DNA from: Alphaproteobacteria bacterium
GTDB taxonomy: Bacteria; Pseudomonadota; Alphaproteobacteria; Micropepsales; Micropepsaceae
Direction of reading: 5' to 3'
Length of the DNA stretch: 64,000 nt
Assembly (NCBI GenBank): GCA_020852655.1
Contig: JADZAI010000057.1
Location: 46,297-110,296, forward strand
This document shows, in pieces, positions 8,784 through 18,582 of this stretch. How positions within the stretch are numbered: position 1 is the first letter of the stretch; the number at the start of each line of letters is the position of its first letter. The position numbers and the translations under genes were made by a program. The notes under the pieces were generated by a model. It made no database searches. It was given only the letters and a program-made list of their open reading frames with translations, and was not told where the DNA came from.

Positions 8784-10328
8784 ATGTCGTTCCGACTGGC
8801 TACACTGGCGCGCGTTCTGATCGCGTCGAGTTCGATGATCGCGCTAGGCGGCGGCGCGTTCGCCGCGAGCAGCGCCTCGCTGGAAGCGGAGGTCCGCGCG
8901 CTCCGCGAGGAGTTGGGCGCGGTCAAGCAGCAGCTCCAGTCGCTGAAGCAGCAGTCCGGCGCACAGTTCACCGAAACACTTCGGCGTCAGGACGAGGCGC
9001 CCAAGCTGAAGATGGACGGCGGCCGGCCGACCTTCGAATCGGCCGATGGCGCCTTCACCGCTTCCATCCGCGGCCGCCTCCAGTGGGATGCGGCGATCTA
9101 TGACCAGGATCGCGCCGGTCCGCTGACCGAAGACTTCCGCCGCGCCGGCAACACCGCCGACGAGAACGCGCGGGCGCGCAATCTCGGCGACGGCAACAAT
9201 TTCCGCCGCGCCCAGATCGGCGTCGAAGGCACGCTGTTCAAGGACTTCGGCTACAGCCTGTCCTACCAGTTCGGCGGCTCGGGCGCCGAGGAAGCCGGCC
9301 GCATCCAGGACGTCTACATCGAATACAAGGGCGTGAAGGGCTGGCGCTTCCGCGCCGGCGCTTTCTCGCCGCCGGTCAACCTGGATGACGCCGCAGGCTC
9401 GGCCGACACGCTGTTCCTCGAACGCGCCTCGGCCTCCGAAATCCAGCGCGGCCTCGCCGGCAGCGAAGGCCGCACGGGCATCGGCGCGCTCGGCAACGGC
9501 GAGCGCTGGACCGCTTCGGCGGTCCTGACCGGCAACACGATCGGCGTGTCGAGCCTTGGCGACCAGCTCGCCTTCGTCGGCCGCGGCACCTATCTCGCGA
9601 TCAACGATCCGCAGCTCCAGCTCCATCTGGGCGCCAACATCACCTATGTGTTCGATCCTGCGGATTCGGGCCGCGATACGGTGCCGCGCTATCCGCTGCG
9701 CCTGCGCGATCGACCGGAAATCCGCGTCGACGGCACGCGCCTGATCGACACCGGCAACATCGATTCAAGCTCGCTCGTCTCGCCCGGCGTAGAGGTGGCG
9801 CTGCGCTACAAGGCGCTGCTCGTTCAGGGCGAGTATATCTGGTACAAGTTCAACCGCGTCAGCACCTCGCCGCTGCCGAACCCGGACTTCTTCGGCTATT
9901 ACGTCCAGGCGAGCTACACGATCTCCGGCGAGCCGCGCCGCTACAACGCCCAGAACGGTTCGTTCACGAATCCGAAGCCGGCACGCTATGTGGGCGGCAA
10001 AGACGCCGACGACACCAGCGGCATCGGCGCGTTCGAAGTCGCAGCGCGCTACAGTGTGGTCGATCTCAACTATCGCGCGGGCGCCGAAGGCACGGCGACG
10101 CCGGTGGACGCGATCCGCGGCGGCCGCCAGGAGACGATCACCGCCGGCCTCAACTGGTATCTGAACAGCGCGATCCGCTTCTCGTTCGACTACCAGCATA
10201 TCGACGTCGATCGCCTCAGCCGCGGCGGCACGCAGTTCGGTTCGCTGCCGGGCGAAACGCCCGCCGCCGGAACGCAGGTCGGCCAGGACTTCAACGTCTT
10301 CTCCGTCCGCACCCAGCTCTCCTTCTGA
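8784..10328 (+). CDS. OprO/OprP-type porin associated with sulfate uptake
   Basis: Outer-membrane porin, 514 residues, of the phosphate-selective porin O/P type. There is a signal peptide ending GGGAFA (~28), then a short coiled coil ([20 protein letters not shown]), a hallmark of trimeric porins, and a beta-barrel with alternating strands ending in the terminal aromatic strand VRTQLSF. RBS GAGAGGGGG precedes the ATG. OprP relatives take up phosphate or polyphosphate, but here the gene sits immediately before a sulfate ABC transporter, so sulfate or sulfonate anions are the more likely cargo. This is an inference from context. Confidence 0.85.
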   Translation: MSFRLATLARVLIASSSMIALGGGAFAASSASLEAEVRALREELGAVKQQLQSLKQQSGAQFTETLRRQDEAPKLKMDGGRPTFESADGAFTASIRGRLQWDAAIYDQDRAGPLTEDFRRAGNTADENARARNLGDGNNFRRAQIGVEGTLFKDFGYSLSYQFGGSGAEEAGRIQDVYIEYKGVKGWRFRAGAFSPPVNLDDAAGSADTLFLERASASEIQRGLAGSEGRTGIGALGNGERWTASAVLTGNTIGVSSLGDQLAFVGRGTYLAINDPQLQLHLGANITYVFDPADSGRDTVPRYPLRLRDRPEIRVDGTRLIDTGNIDSSSLVSPGVEVALRYKALLVQGEYIWYKFNRVSTSPLPNPDFFGYYVQASYTISGEPRRYNAQNGSFTNPKPARYVGGKDADDTSGIGAFEVAARYSVVDLNYRAGAEGTATPVDAIRGGRQETITAGLNWYLNSAIRFSFDYQHIDVDRLSRGGTQFGSLPGETPAAGTQVGQDFNVFSVRTQLSF

Positions 10329-10354
10329 CGCCCAGGCAAAAAAGGACAACCCGA

Positions 10355-11362
10355 ATGCGCCTGCTGAAAACCATAGCCGCCGCGACGATTGCGCTGGTCG
10401 CGGCCGGCCCGGCCTTTGCCGCCAGCTACGAGCTGCTCAACGTCAGCTACGATCCCACGCGCGAACTCTACAAGGAGTTCAACGCCGCCTTCGCCGCCGA
10501 CTACAAGGCGAAGACCGGCGACGATGTCGTCATCAACCAGAGCCACGGCGGCTCGGGCAAGCAGGCCCGTTCCGTCATCGACGGTCTCGAAGCCGACGTC
10601 CTGACGCTCGCCCTCGCCGGCGACATCGACCAGGTCCAGGCGCGGACCGGCTATTTCCCTGCCGACTGGGCGACGCGCCTGCCGCACAATTCGTCGCCCT
10701 ACACCTCGACGATCGTCTTCCTGGTGCGCAAGGGGAATCCCTGGGGCATCAAGGACTGGGGCGACCTCGTGAAGGACGGCGTCCAGGTGATCACGCCGAA
10801 CCCGAAAACCTCGGGTGGTGCGCGCTGGAACTTCCTCGCGGCCTGGGCGTGGGCCCTGAAGCAGCCGGGCGGCAACGCCGACACGGCGAAAGCTTACGTC
10901 ACCGACCTCTTCAAGCATGTGCCGGTGCTCGACACGGGCGCGCGCGGTTCGACCACCACCTTCACCCAGCGCGGCATCGGCGACGTCTTCCTGTCGTGGG
11001 AGAACGAGGCCTATCTCGCCCTCGCCGAATTGGGCGCCGACCAGTTCGAGATCGTCTATCCGTCGATCTCGATCCTCGCCGAGCCGCCGGTCGTCGTCGT
11101 CGACCAGGTTGCCGATCGCCACGGCACGCGCGCCGTCGCCGAGGCCTACCTCAAATATCTCTACGAGCCGCAGGGCCAGGAGATCGCGGCGAAGAACTAC
11201 TACCGCCCGATCGATCCGGCCGTCGCGGCCAAATACGCCGACACGTTCAAGCAGATTCCGCTCGTCACCATCGCCGATTTCGGCGGCTGGCCGACGGCGC
11301 AGGCCGAGTTCTTCGACGACGGCGGCATCTTCGACCAGATCTACCAACCCGGTCAGCAATAG
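10355..11362 (+). CDS. sbp: sulfate ABC transporter substrate-binding protein
   Basis: Periplasmic sulfate/thiosulfate-binding protein, 335 residues, signal peptide ending GPAFAA. Family blocks are clear: [52 protein letters not shown] and FLSWENEA. It delivers sulfate to the CysT-CysW-CysA transporter encoded downstream. It follows the porin by 26 bp in the same operon and is separated from cysT by a strong hairpin, which would favour higher expression of the binding protein than of the membrane parts. Sbp and CysP are not separable by eye. Confidence 0.93.
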   Translation: MRLLKTIAAATIALVAAGPAFAASYELLNVSYDPTRELYKEFNAAFAADYKAKTGDDVVINQSHGGSGKQARSVIDGLEADVLTLALAGDIDQVQARTGYFPADWATRLPHNSSPYTSTIVFLVRKGNPWGIKDWGDLVKDGVQVITPNPKTSGGARWNFLAAWAWALKQPGGNADTAKAYVTDLFKHVPVLDTGARGSTTTFTQRGIGDVFLSWENEAYLALAELGADQFEIVYPSISILAEPPVVVVDQVADRHGTRAVAEAYLKYLYEPQGQEIAAKNYYRPIDPAVAAKYADTFKQIPLVTIADFGGWPTAQAEFFDDGGIFDQIYQPGQQ

Positions 11363-11424
11363 CGCGCAGGAGGCGGCCGCCGCGTCGCGCGCTCGCCCCA
11401 CCTCCCCGTCTGCTGCTGCCAAAC

Positions 11425-11464
11425 GGCGGGTCTCCGTCTTCCTCCCGGAGACCCGCCCCTTTCT
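11425..11464 (+). terminator. intercistronic hairpin between sbp and cysT
   Basis: Perfect 12-bp stem (GGCGGGTCTCCG 11425-11436; CGGAGACCCGCC 11446-11457) with a 9-nt loop, followed by CCTTTCT. The T-run is weak, so it is likely a partial terminator or mRNA 3'-end stabiliser giving excess binding protein, as known for other ABC importer operons. Confidence 0.7.
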
Positions 11465-11487
11465 CCACGCCATGGGCCGAGTAGTCG

Positions 11488-12342
11488 ATGACGTCCGACG
11501 CCATTTCCTTGCCGGTGCGCCCGCTGTTCCGGCGCGCGAACGTGTTGCCAGGCTTCGGCCTGACGATGGGCTTCACGCTCACCTATCTGTCGCTGATCGT
11601 CCTGATCCCGCTCACCGCGCTGGTGATCCGGCCGTGGGAGCTGGGCTGGAGCGGCTTCTTCGCCGCGATCACCCAGCCGCGCGTCCTGGCGGCGCTTGAG
11701 CTGACCTTCGGCGCCTCGCTCATCGCGGCCGGCGTCAACGCCGTGTTCGGCCTGCTGCTCGCCTGGGTGCTGACGCGCTATCGCTTCCCGGGCAAGCGCG
11801 TGATCGACGCGATGGTGGATCTTCCCTTCGCGCTGCCGACGGCGGTGGCCGGCATCGCGCTCGCCACGCTCTATGCGCCGAACGGCTGGATCGGCGCGCC
11901 GCTGATGCAGCTCTTCGCGCTGAAGGTCGCCTACACGCCGCTCGGCATCATCCTGGCGATGATCTTCATCGGCCTGCCCTTCGTCGTGCGGACGGTGCAG
12001 CCCGTCTTGCAGGATTTCGACCGCGATGTGGAGGAAGCCGCCGCGACCCTCGGCGCCAGGCGCTACCAGGTCTTCTTCCGCATCATCCTGCCGGGCATCA
12101 TGCCGGCCTGGATCACCGGCTTCGCGATGGCCTTCGCACGCGCCGTCGGCGAGTACGGCTCGATCGTCTTCATCGCCGGCAACATGCCTATGAAGTCCGA
12201 AATCGCGGCCCTGCTCATCATCATCAAGCTGGAGCAGTTCGACTATGCCGGCGCCGCCGCCATCGGCGTCGCCATGCTGGCGGCCTCATTCGTCATCCTG
12301 CTCCTGATCAACACGCTCCAGCGCTGGGCGGCCAACCGATGA
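11488..12342 (+). CDS. cysT: sulfate ABC transporter permease CysT
   Basis: Inner-membrane permease, 284 residues, with about six hydrophobic segments and the ABC-coupling EAA loop ([21 protein letters not shown]). The segment [19 protein letters not shown] is typical of CysT/CysU. It pairs with CysW to form the sulfate channel powered by CysA. The ATG overlap with cysW (ATGA) shows translational coupling. No strong Shine-Dalgarno is visible before its own ATG. Confidence 0.94.
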   Translation: MTSDAISLPVRPLFRRANVLPGFGLTMGFTLTYLSLIVLIPLTALVIRPWELGWSGFFAAITQPRVLAALELTFGASLIAAGVNAVFGLLLAWVLTRYRFPGKRVIDAMVDLPFALPTAVAGIALATLYAPNGWIGAPLMQLFALKVAYTPLGIILAMIFIGLPFVVRTVQPVLQDFDRDVEEAAATLGARRYQVFFRIILPGIMPAWITGFAMAFARAVGEYGSIVFIAGNMPMKSEIAALLIIIKLEQFDYAGAAAIGVAMLAASFVILLLINTLQRWAANR

Positions 12343-13190
12343 CCGCACTTACCTCCTCGTCCTTCACCGGGCGCTACGTCATCCCGGCGCTGCTGACGCT
12401 GACGGCGCTGACCTTCGTCGTGCTGCTGCTCGGCCTTCCGCTCGCGGCGGTGTTCATCGAGGCCTTCCGCAAGGGCGCCGATGCCTTCATCGAGGCGGTC
12501 ACCGAGCATGACGCGTTTCATGCGGTCTATCTGACCATCGTCGTCGCGGCGATCGCCGTGCCGCTGAACCTCGTCTTCGGCCTCGCCGCCTCCTGGGCGA
12601 TCGCCAAGTTCGAGTTCAAGGGCAAGAGCCTGCTCGTCACGCTGATCGATCTGCCGTTCTCGGTGTCGCCGGTGGTCTCGGGCCTCGTCTTCATCCTGCT
12701 CTTCGGCGCCCATGGCTGGTTCGGCACCGAACTTCAGCAGATGGGCCTGAAGCTCGTCTTCTCGGTGACCGGCCTCGTCCTCGCGACCGTCTTCGTCACC
12801 TTCCCTTTCGTCGCCCGCGAACTCATCCCGCTGATGCAGGAGCAGGGTACGACCGAGGAGGAAGCCGCGCTGACGCTGGGCGCCAATGGCTGGCAGACCT
12901 TCTGGAACGTCACACTGCCCAACGTGAAGTGGGGCCTGCTCTACGGCGTGCTGCTCTGCAACGCCCGCGCGATGGGTGAGTTTGGCGCCGTCAGCGTCGT
13001 CTCGGGACACATCCGCGGCCAGACAAATACGATGCCTTTGCATGTGGAGATTCTCTACAATGAATACGACTTCGTCGGCGCCTTCGCCGTTGCCTCGCTC
13101 TTGGCAGCGCTCGCACTCGTTACGCTCGTTGCAAAAAGTTGGCTGGAATGGCGGTACGGCGGCGAACTCGCGGCCTCCCGCCGCCACTAG
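12339..13190 (+). CDS. cysW: sulfate ABC transporter permease CysW
   Basis: Second sulfate permease, 283 residues, multi-spanning, with the EAA loop [22 protein letters not shown] and the CysW-typical end block [20 protein letters not shown]. Start fixed by the 4-nt ATGA overlap with cysT. Heterodimer partner of CysT. It lies 13 bp before cysA. Confidence 0.94.
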   Translation: MTALTSSSFTGRYVIPALLTLTALTFVVLLLGLPLAAVFIEAFRKGADAFIEAVTEHDAFHAVYLTIVVAAIAVPLNLVFGLAASWAIAKFEFKGKSLLVTLIDLPFSVSPVVSGLVFILLFGAHGWFGTELQQMGLKLVFSVTGLVLATVFVTFPFVARELIPLMQEQGTTEEEAALTLGANGWQTFWNVTLPNVKWGLLYGVLLCNARAMGEFGAVSVVSGHIRGQTNTMPLHVEILYNEYDFVGAFAVASLLAALALVTLVAKSWLEWRYGGELAASRRH

Positions 13191-13203
13191 CGGCGTCGGC
13201 TCA

Positions 13204-14223
13204 ATGCTGAAGATCGACGGGCTCGTGCGCCGCTTCGGCGTCACGGCGGCGCTGGACGGCGCCAGTCTGGAAGTGAAGAAGGGCGCCTTCCTCGCCCTGC
13301 TCGGGCCCTCCGGGTCGGGCAAGACGACCCTCCTGCGCATCCTCGGCGGTCTCGACTTCGCCGATTCCGGCAGCGTGACTTTCGAGAACCAGGACTGGCT
13401 GAGCCTATCGACGCAGGCGCGCCGCGCAGGCTTCGTCTTCCAGAACTACGCGCTGTTCCGCCACATGAGCGTGGCGAAGAATATCGGCTTCGGCCTGCGC
13501 ATCCGCAGCGCGTCCCAGCGCCCCTCGAAGCTCGAGATCGACCGCCGTGTCGACGAGCTGCTCGATCTCGTTCAGTTGCCTGGCCTCGGCAGGCGGTACC
13601 CTAGCCAGCTCTCGGGCGGCCAGCGCCAGCGTGTCGCCCTGGCGCGGGCGCTCGCGATCGAGCCGCGCATCCTGCTGCTCGACGAGCCCTTCGGCGCGCT
13701 CGATGCCAAGGTCCGCAAGGAACTGCGCCGCTGGCTGCGCGACCTGCACGACCGCACCGGCGTCACCACCGTCTTCGTCACGCACGACCAGGAGGAGGCG
13801 CTCGACCTCGCCGATGTCGTCGCCGTGATGAACAAGGGCCGCATCGAGCAGGCCGGCACGCCGCGCGCGATCTTCGACAATCCGGCGACGTCCTTCGTCG
13901 CCGAGTTCATCGGCGGCGCCGCCAAGTTCAACGGCCGCGTCGAAGGCGGTACCTTCACAGGCTCCGGTCTCACCGCGCGGACCGACCAGGTCCATCTCGG
14001 CGCGGCCAACGCCTATGTGCGCCCGCATGATTGGACGATCGTAGAGGACGGCGGCATGCCGGTGCGCGTCATCAACATCCTCGACGCCGGCCCGCTGACC
14101 CGCCTCGACTGCCGCACCGACACCGGGGCGCTGCTCGAAGTCGTCCTCCCGCCGGGCGCCCAGCGGCCCGAAGGTCCGGCCATCCGGGTGGCCCCATCGG
14201 CCCTCCGCGTCTTCCCCGCCTGA
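13204..14223 (+). CDS. cysA: sulfate ABC transporter ATP-binding protein CysA
   Basis: ATPase of the sulfate/thiosulfate importer, 339 residues. Walker A GPSGSGKTT, Q-loop FVFQNYALFRHMSV, signature LSGGQRQRVALARAL, Walker B ILLLDEPFGALDAKVRKEL, H-loop VTHDQEEA. The C-terminal ~100 residues form the regulatory domain (YVRPHDWTIV). The ATG at 13204 was chosen because it starts directly at the ABC fold (MLKIDGLVRRFG); longer frames only read through cysW. Last gene of the operon. Confidence 0.95.
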   Translation: MLKIDGLVRRFGVTAALDGASLEVKKGAFLALLGPSGSGKTTLLRILGGLDFADSGSVTFENQDWLSLSTQARRAGFVFQNYALFRHMSVAKNIGFGLRIRSASQRPSKLEIDRRVDELLDLVQLPGLGRRYPSQLSGGQRQRVALARALAIEPRILLLDEPFGALDAKVRKELRRWLRDLHDRTGVTTVFVTHDQEEALDLADVVAVMNKGRIEQAGTPRAIFDNPATSFVAEFIGGAAKFNGRVEGGTFTGSGLTARTDQVHLGAANAYVRPHDWTIVEDGGMPVRVINILDAGPLTRLDCRTDTGALLEVVLPPGAQRPEGPAIRVAPSALRVFPA

Positions 14224-14273
14224 TCGGATGACTTCGCCGGTCACGCGGAACGGTGGAAGGCTCGTGATCGCGG

Positions 14274-14299
14274 GGAACTTCTCCGGCGGCGCCCTCGTT
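14274..14299 (+). promoter_or_regulatory. EcfG (general stress sigma factor) promoter, hemolysin III-like gene
   Basis: GGAAC at 14274-14278 and CGTT at 14296-14299 with a 17-nt spacer match the alphaproteobacterial EcfG consensus. It sits 55 bp upstream of the hemolysin III-like gene and after the end of cysA. It is the only one of the ten matches outside the 37-45 kb stress island. Confidence 0.75.
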
Positions 14300-14354
14300 T
14301 AAGGCCGGTCACAGCCGCTTCGCCGGACGTGGCGCCAACGATCCGGTAGGAGCC

Positions 14355-15074
14355 ATGTCCACTGGCCGCCCCACGGCCCGCGTCATCGCGGCGCCTCCCG
14401 CTCAGCCCCTGCGCGCCCTTGCGGTCGTCGCCGAGGCGCTGCCGCGGGATGAATATCTCGCCGACCTGATGGTCCACGTCGCCGGCGTGCTCTTCGGCCT
14501 TGTCGGCGCGATCGCCCTCATCGACATGGCGGCGGACGGCGATGCGGTGCTCTTCGCTTCGACCATCACCTACGCGCTCGGCCTTCTCGCAATGCTGGGG
14601 TGCTCCTGCGCCTACAATGTCTCCTGCCCGCTGCCCAAGACGTCCTGGCTGCGCCGTGCCGACCACGCCGCGATCTTCGTGATGATCGCCGGCTCGATCA
14701 CGCCCTTCGCCCTCCAGGGCGAACCGTCCTGGCGTCTCGCCGGCCTCGCCCTGATCTGGTCGATCGCCCTCGGCGCCGCCGCCGTGAAGCTTCTGCGGCC
14801 CGGCCGCCACGAGCGCGAGATGATCTACGCCTATGTCGCGCTCGGCTGGAGCGGCCTCGTGCTCCTCGCCGCGCAAGTGAGCGAACTGCCGCGCGAGGCG
14901 GCGGTGCTGCTGATCACCGGCGTCGTCATCTACACCGGCGGCGTCTTCTTCCATCTGTCCGAGAAACTGCGCTTCAGCCGCGCCCTCTGGCACGCCTGTG
15001 TCCTCACCGCCGCCGTCTGCCACTACCTCGCCATCCGCGACGGCGTCGTCCTGTCGCAGCTCATGCCCGCCTAG
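14355..15074 (+). CDS. hemolysin III / PAQR family membrane protein
   Basis: Integral membrane protein of 239 residues in the hemolysin III/PAQR superfamily, with about seven hydrophobic segments. Family-like signatures include YLADLMVHVAGVLFGLVGAI, SCAYN, a histidine in LRRADHAAIFVMIAGSITPF, and HLSEKLRFSRALWHA near the C-terminus. An extra ~30-residue polar N-terminus precedes the first helix. Family function is poorly defined (metal-dependent membrane hydrolase-like fold). The upstream EcfG-type promoter suggests expression in the general stress response. Confidence 0.85.
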   Translation: MSTGRPTARVIAAPPAQPLRALAVVAEALPRDEYLADLMVHVAGVLFGLVGAIALIDMAADGDAVLFASTITYALGLLAMLGCSCAYNVSCPLPKTSWLRRADHAAIFVMIAGSITPFALQGEPSWRLAGLALIWSIALGAAAVKLLRPGRHEREMIYAYVALGWSGLVLLAAQVSELPREAAVLLITGVVIYTGGVFFHLSEKLRFSRALWHACVLTAAVCHYLAIRDGVVLSQLMPA

Positions 15075-15184
15075 ATCGCCGGCTTTTCGAAAGGCGAACC
15101 CATAGACCCGCGCCTTACGGCGCTTTTGCCAAGCCGCGCCAAAGCCCCTACAACCCGCTGACACAATGTCAGGAGGGATCAGTC

Positions 15185-16396
15185 ATGCGTGAAGCCGTCA
15201 TCGTCTCAACCGCCCGTACGGGCCTCGCCAAAGCGGTGCGGGGCGGGTTCAACGACACGCATGGCGCCGCGATGGCGGGGCATACCGTGAAGCACGCGTT
15301 GGCCAAGGCCGGCGTCGATCCCGCCGAGCTTGAGGACGTCTACATGGGCTGCGCCTCGCCGGAAGGCGCGACCGGCATGAACGTCGCCCGTCAGGCGGCG
15401 CTGTGGGCCGGCTGCCCGGTCACGACCTCGGGCGTCACCGTCAACCGCTTCTGCTCTTCAGGCCTCCAGACCGTCGCGATGGCGGCGCAGCAGATCATCA
15501 CCGACGGCACGGACATCGCGATCGGTGCGGGCGTCGAGTCGATCTCGCTGAACCAGGCCTCGGGCAAGACCAACCGTTACCGCATCACCGAAGAAAAGCT
15601 GATGGCGAGCCATCCGGCGCTCTGGATGACGATGATCGAGACTGCCGAGATCGTCGCCGAGCGCTACAAGGTCAGCCGCGATGTGCAGGACGAGTTCAGC
15701 CTGGAGAGCCAGCGCCGCACCGCCGCCGCGCAGCAGGCCGGCAAGTTCGCGGGCGAGATCGTGCCGATGGAGACCAAGATGGTCGTCATCGACAAGAACA
15801 CCAAGGAAGCCTCGAAGGTCGACTACGTCGTCACCAAGGACGAGTGCAACCGCCCCGACACGACGCTCGACGGCCTGAAGTCTCTGCCGCCGGTGTTCAA
15901 GGACGGGCAGCAGATCAAGGAAGGCAAATACGTCACCGCCGGCAATGCCTCGCAGCTGTCCGACGGCGCCGCCTCCGTGCTGCTGATGGAAGCCGGTGAA
16001 GCTTCGCGCCGCGGACTGAAGCCGCTCGGCGCCTTCCGTGGCTTTGCCGTCGCGGGCTGCGAGCCCGATGAGATGGGCATTGGCCCGGTCTTCGCGATCC
16101 CGCGCCTGCTGAAGCGCCACGGCCTCAAGATCGACGACATCGACCTCTGGGAGCTGAACGAGGCCTTCGCCAGCCAGGCCGTCTACGTCCGCGACCGCAT
16201 GGGCATCGACCCGGCCAAGCTGAACGTCAACGGCGGCGCGATCTCGATCGGCCATCCCTTCGGCATGACGGGTGCGCGGTGCACCGGCCACCTCCTCCTG
16301 GAGGGTCAGCGCCGGCCGAACTCGAAATACGGCATCGTCACGATGTGCATCGGCGGCGGCATGGGCGCAGCCGGCCTCTTCGAGATCTATCACTGA
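15185..16396 (+). CDS. acetyl-CoA acetyltransferase (thiolase)
   Basis: Thiolase of 403 residues. It cleaves or forms 3-ketoacyl-CoA with CoA, in fatty-acid degradation or acetoacetyl-CoA formation. Active Cys near residue 90 in [10 protein letters not shown], the His motif [17 protein letters not shown], and the second catalytic Cys in [14 protein letters not shown]. The ATG was chosen because it begins the family N-terminus [17 protein letters not shown], preceded by AGGAGG. The stop TGA overlaps the likely CTG start of the next GNAT gene. Confidence 0.94.
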   Translation: MREAVIVSTARTGLAKAVRGGFNDTHGAAMAGHTVKHALAKAGVDPAELEDVYMGCASPEGATGMNVARQAALWAGCPVTTSGVTVNRFCSSGLQTVAMAAQQIITDGTDIAIGAGVESISLNQASGKTNRYRITEEKLMASHPALWMTMIETAEIVAERYKVSRDVQDEFSLESQRRTAAAQQAGKFAGEIVPMETKMVVIDKNTKEASKVDYVVTKDECNRPDTTLDGLKSLPPVFKDGQQIKEGKYVTAGNASQLSDGAASVLLMEAGEASRRGLKPLGAFRGFAVAGCEPDEMGIGPVFAIPRLLKRHGLKIDDIDLWELNEAFASQAVYVRDRMGIDPAKLNVNGGAISIGHPFGMTGARCTGHLLLEGQRRPNSKYGIVTMCIGGGMGAAGLFEIYH

Positions 16397-16941
16397 CGGC
16401 CGCTTTCACCCTCCGCGCAGGCGGCGGCGCCGACGTCGCCGCCTGCACTGCGATCGAGATCGCGGCCGCCGAGAAGTTTCGCGCGGTGGGGATGGACGAC
16501 CTCGTCGCCATCACATCAGGCGATGCCTACATGGCAAGCCACGGTGCCGAACACGCCGCCGACGACAGCCTCATCGTCTCCGAAACATCCGACGGCCTCG
16601 CCGGCTATGTCGCGCTCTCCATCGTCGACGGCCTCGCCCATGTCTGCGAGATCGACGTCGACCCGAGATTTGCCGGACAAAATATCGGCCGCGCGCTGAT
16701 GCTGGCAGCCGAGGATTGGGCGCGGGGCAGGCGCCTCGAGGCCCTCAGCCTATCCACCTTCATCGACGTCCCCTGGAACGGCCCCTGGTATGGCCGCCTC
16801 GGCTACGAGCCCTATCCCGCCGGCGCATGGGGGCCGGGCCATCGCGCCATCTGGCAGGGCCAGGTCGAAAGCGCGCTCGACACCACGAAGCGCTGGATGA
16901 TGATCAAGCGCCTTCCTGACCTTACGAAAGCGAAAGGTTGA
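16393..16941 (+). CDS. GNAT family N-acetyltransferase with non-canonical start
   Basis: GCN5-related acetyltransferase, ~182 residues, beginning at the first family strand (FTLRAGGGADVAACTAIEIA). The acetyl-CoA-binding core is CEIDVDPRFAGQNIGRALM, then WNGPWYGRLGYEPY. No ATG lies near the domain start. The frame reads CTG ACG at 16393, forming a CTGA overlap with the thiolase stop, analogous to the TTGA overlaps elsewhere in the window; GTG at 16345 would need a 52-nt overlap. Substrate unknown. Confidence 0.75.
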   Translation: MTAAFTLRAGGGADVAACTAIEIAAAEKFRAVGMDDLVAITSGDAYMASHGAEHAADDSLIVSETSDGLAGYVALSIVDGLAHVCEIDVDPRFAGQNIGRALMLAAEDWARGRRLEALSLSTFIDVPWNGPWYGRLGYEPYPAGAWGPGHRAIWQGQVESALDTTKRWMMIKRLPDLTKAKG

Positions 16942-17023
16942 ACGCGTTCCAGTTTTGCGCTTAGCTTCCTGCACAAGACGCAAAAGCTTCGGCCGACAGG
17001 GCCGCTCAAGGGAAGGAAAGCAC

Positions 17024-17650
17024 ATGGCAGCAATGGCCAAGACCCCGCCGGCCGAGAAGCCTGAATATCTGGGCCTGCTCAATGCGATTTCGCTGGCCGA
17101 AAGCCAGGCCGGCGTCTATCTGCGCGCCTGGGCGAACGTGACGGAAGACTGCGAACTTGCCGAAACGCTGCGTTTTGTTGCGGCGCGCGAATCCAACCAC
17201 GGCGAGACGTTCTGCCGCCGCATCGCCGAACTCGGCTTCGAGCTGAAGCCGAAGAACGATCCGAAGGCGGAGGAATATCTGCTGAAGCTCGCCAATCCGA
17301 AGGTGTCCGACTGCGAGAAGATCGGCCCCGAGCGCGCCGAGGGCGGCCCCGATGTCTTCGCCGATATCGACAAGGCGATCGCCGCCGGCAAATACGACCC
17401 GATGACCGAGAACATGCTGCGCTGGTACATCACCGAGGAGCGCGACTCCGGCAAGCGCCTCAAGAAGCAGTACGATCGTATCCGGGACGGGATGAAGGCG
17501 GCGATGGCACAGCCCGCCGCGGCGAACGGCAACGGCAAGATGGCCGCCGCCGGCCCCAGCGCGGACGCGCAGGCGATCATGGCCTGCATGACCGAAGGCT
17601 TCGCCCGGCTGGAGAAAACCCTCGCGAAGCTGATCCACAATCTGAAATAG
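17024..17650 (+). CDS. ferritin-like domain protein
   Basis: Protein of 208 residues whose N-terminal helices resemble a ferritin-like four-helix bundle. Candidate metal ligands are in AESQAGVYLRAW and ESNHGETFCRR (an ExxH motif), with further acidic/His-poor helices behind. The C-terminus (QAIMACMTEGFARLEKTLAK) may form a coiled coil. RBS AAGGAAAG precedes the ATG; the longer frame from 16955 lacks coding character upstream of it. Possible role in iron or peroxide handling, unproven. A strong terminator follows. Confidence 0.65.
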   Translation: MAAMAKTPPAEKPEYLGLLNAISLAESQAGVYLRAWANVTEDCELAETLRFVAARESNHGETFCRRIAELGFELKPKNDPKAEEYLLKLANPKVSDCEKIGPERAEGGPDVFADIDKAIAAGKYDPMTENMLRWYITEERDSGKRLKKQYDRIRDGMKAAMAQPAAANGNGKMAAAGPSADAQAIMACMTEGFARLEKTLAKLIHNLK

Positions 17651-17672
17651 GGTCCGCCCTGAAGCCTTGCGC

Positions 17673-17707
17673 GCGGCGCCCGAACCTCCGGGCGCCGCTT
17701 TCGTTTC
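17673..17707 (+). terminator. rho-independent terminator after ferritin-like gene
   Basis: Perfect 10-bp GC stem (GCGGCGCCCG 17673-17682; CGGGCGCCGC 17689-17698), 6-nt loop, then TTTCGTTT. It also lies just beyond the end of the convergent leftward gene and could serve both directions. Confidence 0.85.
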
Positions 17708-17716
17708 AGGCGGCCG

Positions 17717-18097
17717 TCAGCGCGCGGCGAACCGCAGCAGGAAGCGCGTGAACAGGATGGCGAAGATCAGGTCGATCGCGAACGCCGCAAAGGCCCAGAA
17801 GCCGATCGTGCCGTTCAGCCAGTAGATCAGCATCAGCAGCCAAGCCGAGGCCTTGCCGATCGCACCGATGGCGACGATGCCGCGATGGCGGTCGAGATCG
17901 CCGGCGGCCATCAGATAGCCGATGCCCATCGTCGCGATCAGTCCGCCTGCCAGGCGAACGAAGAGATGGGAATCGGCAGGAAGGGGAAGCCCGGTCATCG
18001 CGGCGGCCGTCGCCGGCGCCAGCACCATCAGCAGTCCCGCGACCAGGTTGAGTAGGCCTGCGGCCAGGAATACGCGTTGCCAGCCCGTTTCGCTCAT
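17717..18097 (-). CDS. small four-helix membrane protein of unknown function
   Basis: 126 residues, nearly all hydrophobic, in about four membrane segments (LLNLVAGLLMVLAPATAAAM; LFVRLAGGLIATMGIGYLMA; ASAWLLMLIYWLNGTIGFWA; AIDLIFAILFTRFLLRF). The ATG forms an ATGA overlap with the GNAT stop, so it is the last gene of the leftward unit CurA-like reductase, GNAT, membrane protein. No family function recognised. Confidence 0.7.
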   Translation of the reverse strand: MSETGWQRVFLAAGLLNLVAGLLMVLAPATAAAMTGLPLPADSHLFVRLAGGLIATMGIGYLMAAGDLDRHRGIVAIGAIGKASAWLLMLIYWLNGTIGFWAFAAFAIDLIFAILFTRFLLRFAAR

Positions 18098-18582
18098 GCG
18101 TCCCCCCGGATGTCCTTGACGAGCCAGTACCGCTCCACGCCCGGCCGGCCCATCTTCAGCGTCCCGAACACCTTGTAGCCCAGCTTCTCGTAGAATGGGC
18201 GTGCCTGGAAGCTGAACGTGTCGAGCCAAAGATTGACCGCCCCGCGCCGGCGCGATTCCGTCTCGGCCATCTCCATCAGCGCCGTGCCGAGATCCTTCCC
18301 GCGCAGCTTTTCATCCACCCACGCCCATTTCAGGAAGGCGCTTTCGTAATAGACCTCGACCCAGAAGCCGCCGCGCAGTTCGCCCTTGGTGTCGCGCACG
18401 CCGACGACGAACGCGCTGTCCTTGTAGGGGCCGGCGGCGGCGATGTTGTGCGCGTCCAGTCCCTTGCCGAGGACCCGCGTCGCCTTGCCGAGCGGTTTCG
18501 CCTCCAGCGCGACGCGATAACTGCCGATACGCCGGCCTTTCGGCGCATCGGCTTTCGCCGCAGATGTCCGGCGTGCGCTCAA
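18094..18582 (-). CDS. GNAT family N-acetyltransferase (TTG start)
   Basis: Acetyltransferase of 162 residues with the acetyl-CoA motif VDEKLRGKDLGTALMEMAE and the C-terminal block ARPFYEKLGYKVFG. No ATG or GTG exists before the conserved core. The only sensible start is TTG at 18582, whose last two bases begin the TGA of the preceding reductase (TTGA overlap), implying coupled translation. Substrate unknown. Confidence 0.82.
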   Translation of the reverse strand: MSARRTSAAKADAPKGRRIGSYRVALEAKPLGKATRVLGKGLDAHNIAAAGPYKDSAFVVGVRDTKGELRGGFWVEVYYESAFLKWAWVDEKLRGKDLGTALMEMAETESRRRGAVNLWLDTFSFQARPFYEKLGYKVFGTLKMGRPGVERYWLVKDIRGDA

